Positions 61,188 to 64,000 of a stretch of DNA of 64,000 bases are shown in pieces (the stretch's first letter is position 1; every line of letters begins with the position of its first letter). Origin of the DNA: Lentisalinibacter sediminis (lineage in GTDB: Bacteria > Pseudomonadota > Gammaproteobacteria > Steroidobacterales > Woeseiaceae); contig NZ_JAPDRF010000007.1 in the NCBI RefSeq assembly GCF_040706615.1, forward strand, positions 282,849-346,848, read 5' to 3'. A model generated the notes under the pieces. That model ran no database searches. It saw only the letters and a list, made by a program, of their open reading frames with translations, and was not told the DNA's origin. Made by a program: the position numbers and the translations under genes.

Positions 61188-63296
61188 TCAGAAGCGGTAG
61201 GTCAGGCCTGCCGCGAAGCTGCGGCCCGCGCCCGGCAGCCGCTCTCCCACCGGGATGTCGGAGCCGCCGGCACGGTTCAGGCCGGTGAGGTGGTCGCGGT
61301 ACTCCCGGTCCATCAGGTTCTCCACGGCCGCCTCCAGCGTTAGCGACGGCAGGGGCGCCCAGCCGAAGGCCAGGTTCACCAGCGCATAGCCCGCCGTCTC
61401 CGTCTCGCCGTTGTAGGCCGCCACCCGATCCTGGCGCCGGTAGGCCACCAGTTCGCCACGCAGCGTATAGCGCTGCCGCCGGTAGTCGAGGGCCACCGTG
61501 ACGTTGTCAGGTGCCAGGCGGTAGAGGTCGTCGTCCAGGTCCCGGCGCTCGCCGCGGACCACGCTCGCGGCGCCGTCGATGGCGAGGTTCGCCGTGATGC
61601 CGTAGCGCCAGGCCACGTCGAAGCCGTACAGCTCGGCGTCCACGTTGTCGAACTGCAGGGCCGGCGCGTCGGACATCATCGAGGCGATCATGTTGGCGGT
61701 CATGTCCGTCGCCGGGACGCCCTGGATGTAGTCGTCCACGCGGCGATAGTAGAAGCGGGGCGAGACACTCAGGCGGCCGGCGCTCCAGTCCAGACCGGCG
61801 TTGATCTCGTTGGAGCGCTCCGCATCCAGCCGCAGGTTGCCGATGTAGGTGCGGCCGTCAGCCAGGCCGCCGGTGGCCTGCAGCGGCAGCCACAGATACA
61901 GCTCCTGGTAGGACGGCGCCCGGGTGCGGGAACCGACTTCCAGCACCGCCGCGAGATCGGCTGTCAGATCGCGGCGGTAGCCGGCGACGACGTCGACATT
62001 GCCGAAGTCGAGGCTCCGCTCGGCCGCGTTGAAGCGGTCCGCGAGTTCGCCGACCGCCGGTGCCATCATGCCCATCAGGCCGTTCGCGGAGACATCGCCG
62101 GCGTCCGTGGAGACCGTGTTGTAACGGACCCCCAGTTCCCATTCGCCGGCGCCCGCCGTCCCCTGCCACTCGGCATACGCACCGACGAGGTCGCGCTCGA
62201 CGTCCGCGAAGTTGTCGATGCGGAAAGCCGCGTTGTTCGGGTTGGTGATGACGGCATTGTGGGTGGCGAACCGACCGTCGATGCCGAAGGCCAGTTCTGT
62301 GCCGGCGAGCGGCAGGCGGGCGCCGACAGAGAAGCTGGTGCCGCGGCCGGTCGTGTGGTTGCGCCGCTGCGCCGCCGGCGGCGGTGCCGCGCGGAGGCTG
62401 TAATTGTCCATGAGGTGGTCCACGTCGTTGTAGCCCGCCTCGGCCTCCAGCGTCAGCGTGCCGATGCGATGGTTGGCGGAGACGCCGTAGAGATCCGTGT
62501 CGATGTAGCGGATGTCCATGGGCAGCGACGGGGTGCCGGTCTCGCTCGTGTCCAGCCGTCCCGCGAAGGCCATGGCCTCGGTCGCTTCGCCGCGCCAGGC
62601 GTAGCTCACATCGTGGCGGTCCCGGTTCAGCGCTGAGGGGCGGATGGTGCCGGCGGGCGTGTCGATGTCGTCGGCACGGTCGATCTCGGAGACCGCGGAC
62701 AGCCGGTGATGCGCATTCGCAACGGTCAGCCGGGCCGCCGAGGTACTGGTATTGCCGTTGTCCTCGTAGCGGCTGGCGATCCAGCCGTCGGGCGCGAACG
62801 CGGGCGACTCCGCGAACGCGCCGCGGTCGATGCGCGCATCGATGTGGCCGCCCGGGCCTTCGGCCACGGCGGCGACCCCCGGGATGCCGCGATCCACATG
62901 CAGCGATTCCGTGATCATCGGCGAGGCGTAGGAGAGCGGGGCGTCCATGGCATTGGGTCCGCCGCCGATGGGGCAGATACCGTCGAGACTGACGGCCACC
63001 CGGTCCCCGTACAGGCCGCGGAACTGGGCGATGCCGCTCAGCCTGCCGTTGGTGTTGACGTCGGCGCCGGGTGCGCCGCGCAGCAGTTGCGCGGTGTCGA
63101 CGGCCATCACCGGGCCGGCTGAGACGACGGTCTCGTCCAGCCCGATGCGGTGCGCGGTCACGAGGATCTCCTCGATATGGCGTTCGTCATCCGCCTCTGA
63201 TCCGGGCAAGGGTTCGGCCGCATGGGCGATGGTGGCGGCCCATGACGCGGCCAGGCAGACGGCCAGCGCCGTCCGCCCGCAACAAATCGGTTTCAT
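61188..63296 (-). CDS. copper-type TonB-dependent outer-membrane receptor (OprC/NosA-like)
   Basis: A 702-residue TonB-dependent receptor. Residues 1-27 are a signal peptide, and IEEILVTA (41-48) is the TonB box. The plug holds ICPIGGGPNAMDAPLSY (107-123), which matches the Cys/Met-rich signature of copper receptors such as OprC and NosA (GG-P-x-MD-P-SY). A 22-strand barrel ends in GRSFAAGLTYRF with the terminal Phe required for assembly. The start at 63296 has GGAG at proper distance. The DUF2946 gene lies 67 bp upstream on the same strand, the usual copper-linked pair. Confidence 0.92.
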   Translation of the reverse strand: MKPICCGRTALAVCLAASWAATIAHAAEPLPGSEADDERHIEEILVTAHRIGLDETVVSAGPVMAVDTAQLLRGAPGADVNTNGRLSGIAQFRGLYGDRVAVSLDGICPIGGGPNAMDAPLSYASPMITESLHVDRGIPGVAAVAEGPGGHIDARIDRGAFAESPAFAPDGWIASRYEDNGNTSTSAARLTVANAHHRLSAVSEIDRADDIDTPAGTIRPSALNRDRHDVSYAWRGEATEAMAFAGRLDTSETGTPSLPMDIRYIDTDLYGVSANHRIGTLTLEAEAGYNDVDHLMDNYSLRAAPPPAAQRRNHTTGRGTSFSVGARLPLAGTELAFGIDGRFATHNAVITNPNNAAFRIDNFADVERDLVGAYAEWQGTAGAGEWELGVRYNTVSTDAGDVSANGLMGMMAPAVGELADRFNAAERSLDFGNVDVVAGYRRDLTADLAAVLEVGSRTRAPSYQELYLWLPLQATGGLADGRTYIGNLRLDAERSNEINAGLDWSAGRLSVSPRFYYRRVDDYIQGVPATDMTANMIASMMSDAPALQFDNVDAELYGFDVAWRYGITANLAIDGAASVVRGERRDLDDDLYRLAPDNVTVALDYRRQRYTLRGELVAYRRQDRVAAYNGETETAGYALVNLAFGWAPLPSLTLEAAVENLMDREYRDHLTGLNRAGGSDIPVGERLPGAGRSFAAGLTYRF

Positions 63297-63363
63297 TGTC
63301 TGGCTCCGTGTCGTGCAGCGACGAGCATCGGTGGCTAACCGGCGCTCGCTCAGAAAAGGGCAT

Positions 63364-63795
63364 TCAGGTCGCTGCGGGAACCGGTGGGCCGCGGGAGCGG
63401 TATTGATGGACACGCGCCGTCGCCGGGTGCCGCGGCGCGGGAACGGCAATCGCGGGCGCCGGCAGGACCGGCACGGCCGGTCCGGCGGAGACGGGCAGGG
63501 CGGCCGCCGCGATCAGGTGTGCGATGGGACACTGCTCGGCGGAATAGACGTGGCCGCCGTTGCCACCGTTGCCACCGTCCCCGGCGTCGTGGTGACCGTG
63601 ATGGCCGTGATGATGGTGGGCGGCGTGCTCGCCGGCGAGTCGCGTTAGGGCGCCGTCCGGCAGCCCGCTCGGGCACACCTGCAACGGGAAGCCGGCACCG
63701 ATGGCCGCCGGCATGAACCCGGCCGGGATAATGGCCCGCAGCAGCAGCGTGGCTGCGAGGGCGAGGAAGATGTGCGGCCGGAGGATTCGCCTCAT
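63364..63795 (-). CDS. DUF2946 His-rich membrane/periplasmic protein
   Basis: A 143-residue protein with an N-terminal hydrophobic segment (LALAATLLLRAIIPAGFMP, residues 11-29), the DUF2946 feature FPLQVCPSG with Cys41, a metal-binding-like His cluster (HAAHHHHGHHGHHD, 57-70) and AEQCPIAHL with a second Cys near 89. DUF2946 genes accompany copper receptors and copper-resistance genes. The His stretch points to metal binding. It is upstream of the TonB receptor in a likely operon. Confidence 0.9.
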   Translation of the reverse strand: MRRILRPHIFLALAATLLLRAIIPAGFMPAAIGAGFPLQVCPSGLPDGALTRLAGEHAAHHHHGHHGHHDAGDGGNGGNGGHVYSAEQCPIAHLIAAAALPVSAGPAVPVLPAPAIAVPAPRHPATARVHQYRSRGPPVPAAT

Positions 63796-64000
63796 CCCCG
63801 AATTATAATGTAGTAGGGCCTTCAGGCCCGATTGTTATTGGGAATCGGGGCTAAAAGGAACCTCTATTAACCCCGTTTCGGATTCGTCGGTTGCTGTGAT
63901 TGCGGAGATCGGGCGTTCGAGACGATAGATTGGCCCGGCCGGGTGGATAGTCGGGTCGTGATGAGCAAGGCTTCGGACCTCGTTAGTCTCGCCCGGAAGC
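63796..64000. other. window end: REP-like hairpin and a possible partial gene start
   Basis: A REP-like hairpin is at 63810-63832, partly repeated in altered form near 63840-63858. A reading frame opens at ATG 63961 (or GTG 63958) with MSKASDLVSLARK and runs off the window. No clear ribosome site precedes it, so it is only a possible CDS. Confidence 0.35.

Overview
The window is high-GC chromosomal DNA from a gammaproteobacterium. The order recA-recX-alaS-csrA-tRNA-Ser(GCT)-tRNA-Arg(ACG), with mutS and pncC just upstream, is a conserved gammaproteobacterial arrangement. Exported redox enzymes, multihaem cytochromes, a TonB receptor and an RND transporter fit a free-living respiring Gram-negative. 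Genus or family cannot be fixed from the sequence alone.

Layout. 1-8.3 kb is core information processing: the 5' end of mutS (divergent), a GT4 glycosyltransferase, pncC, thpR, recA, recX, alaS, csrA and two tRNAs. 8.3-9.66 kb looks like a small decayed island: the 3' end of tRNA-Arg plus its terminator is repeated about 1.3 kb downstream, enclosing a TlpA-like thioredoxin and a broken transposase. 9.6-13.4 kb holds an NYN-domain protein, an SDR with a signal peptide and a TetR regulator, divergent from a small membrane protein, an NmrA-like reductase and a DUF1772 protein; two adjacent TTGAC-N5-GTCAA palindromes lie between the TetR gene and the divergent genes. 13.5-19.3 kb has an exported catalase-peroxidase, endonuclease V coupled to a NarL-type two-component system, and a divergent membrane protein.

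19.3-26.7 kb is a six-gene same-strand cluster: two phytoene-dehydrogenase-like FAD oxidoreductases, a GcvT-like folate aminomethyltransferase, a SnoaL-AraC fusion regulator, a DAO/PuuB-type FAD oxidase and an orphan membrane protein. It reads as an oxidative pathway for a methylated or substituted amine with C1 transfer to tetrahydrofolate; the substrate is unknown. This is my first candidate for an undescribed system.

26.8-41 kb carries a PQQ sugar dehydrogenase, a lipoprotein-type isoaspartyl methyltransferase, an APC permease coupled to a subtilisin-inhibitor-like lipoprotein, an SRPBCC-SDR fusion, a ribbon-helix-helix protein beside GTATATAC repeats and a lipoprotein, an M14 peptidase, a crotonase, a pirin, an S9 peptidase, a DJ-1 protein and a Tat-exported degenerate aldo/keto reductase. 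41-43.9 kb encodes a pentahaem cytochrome and a monohaem cytochrome apparently fused to an outer-membrane-barrel-like domain, a possible electron-transfer module and my second candidate. 44-55.8 kb has an aldo/keto reductase, a ZIP transporter, a PfpI protein, a saccharopine-dehydrogenase-like enzyme, an acyl-CoA carboxyltransferase with UspA, an RND transporter, dodecin and a BaeRF-type protein. 55.8-64 kb holds repeat clusters (one broken by an N), a 1351-residue orphan membrane protein and a copper-type TonB receptor with a His-rich DUF2946 protein.

Two dispersed repeat families occur: GGTGCCGGACCGAACTT (five copies, 40.9-49.4 kb) and a REP-like GGAGGGCCTTCAGGCCC hairpin (55.8-63.8 kb). 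Functions are assigned by reading motifs; no database search was run.
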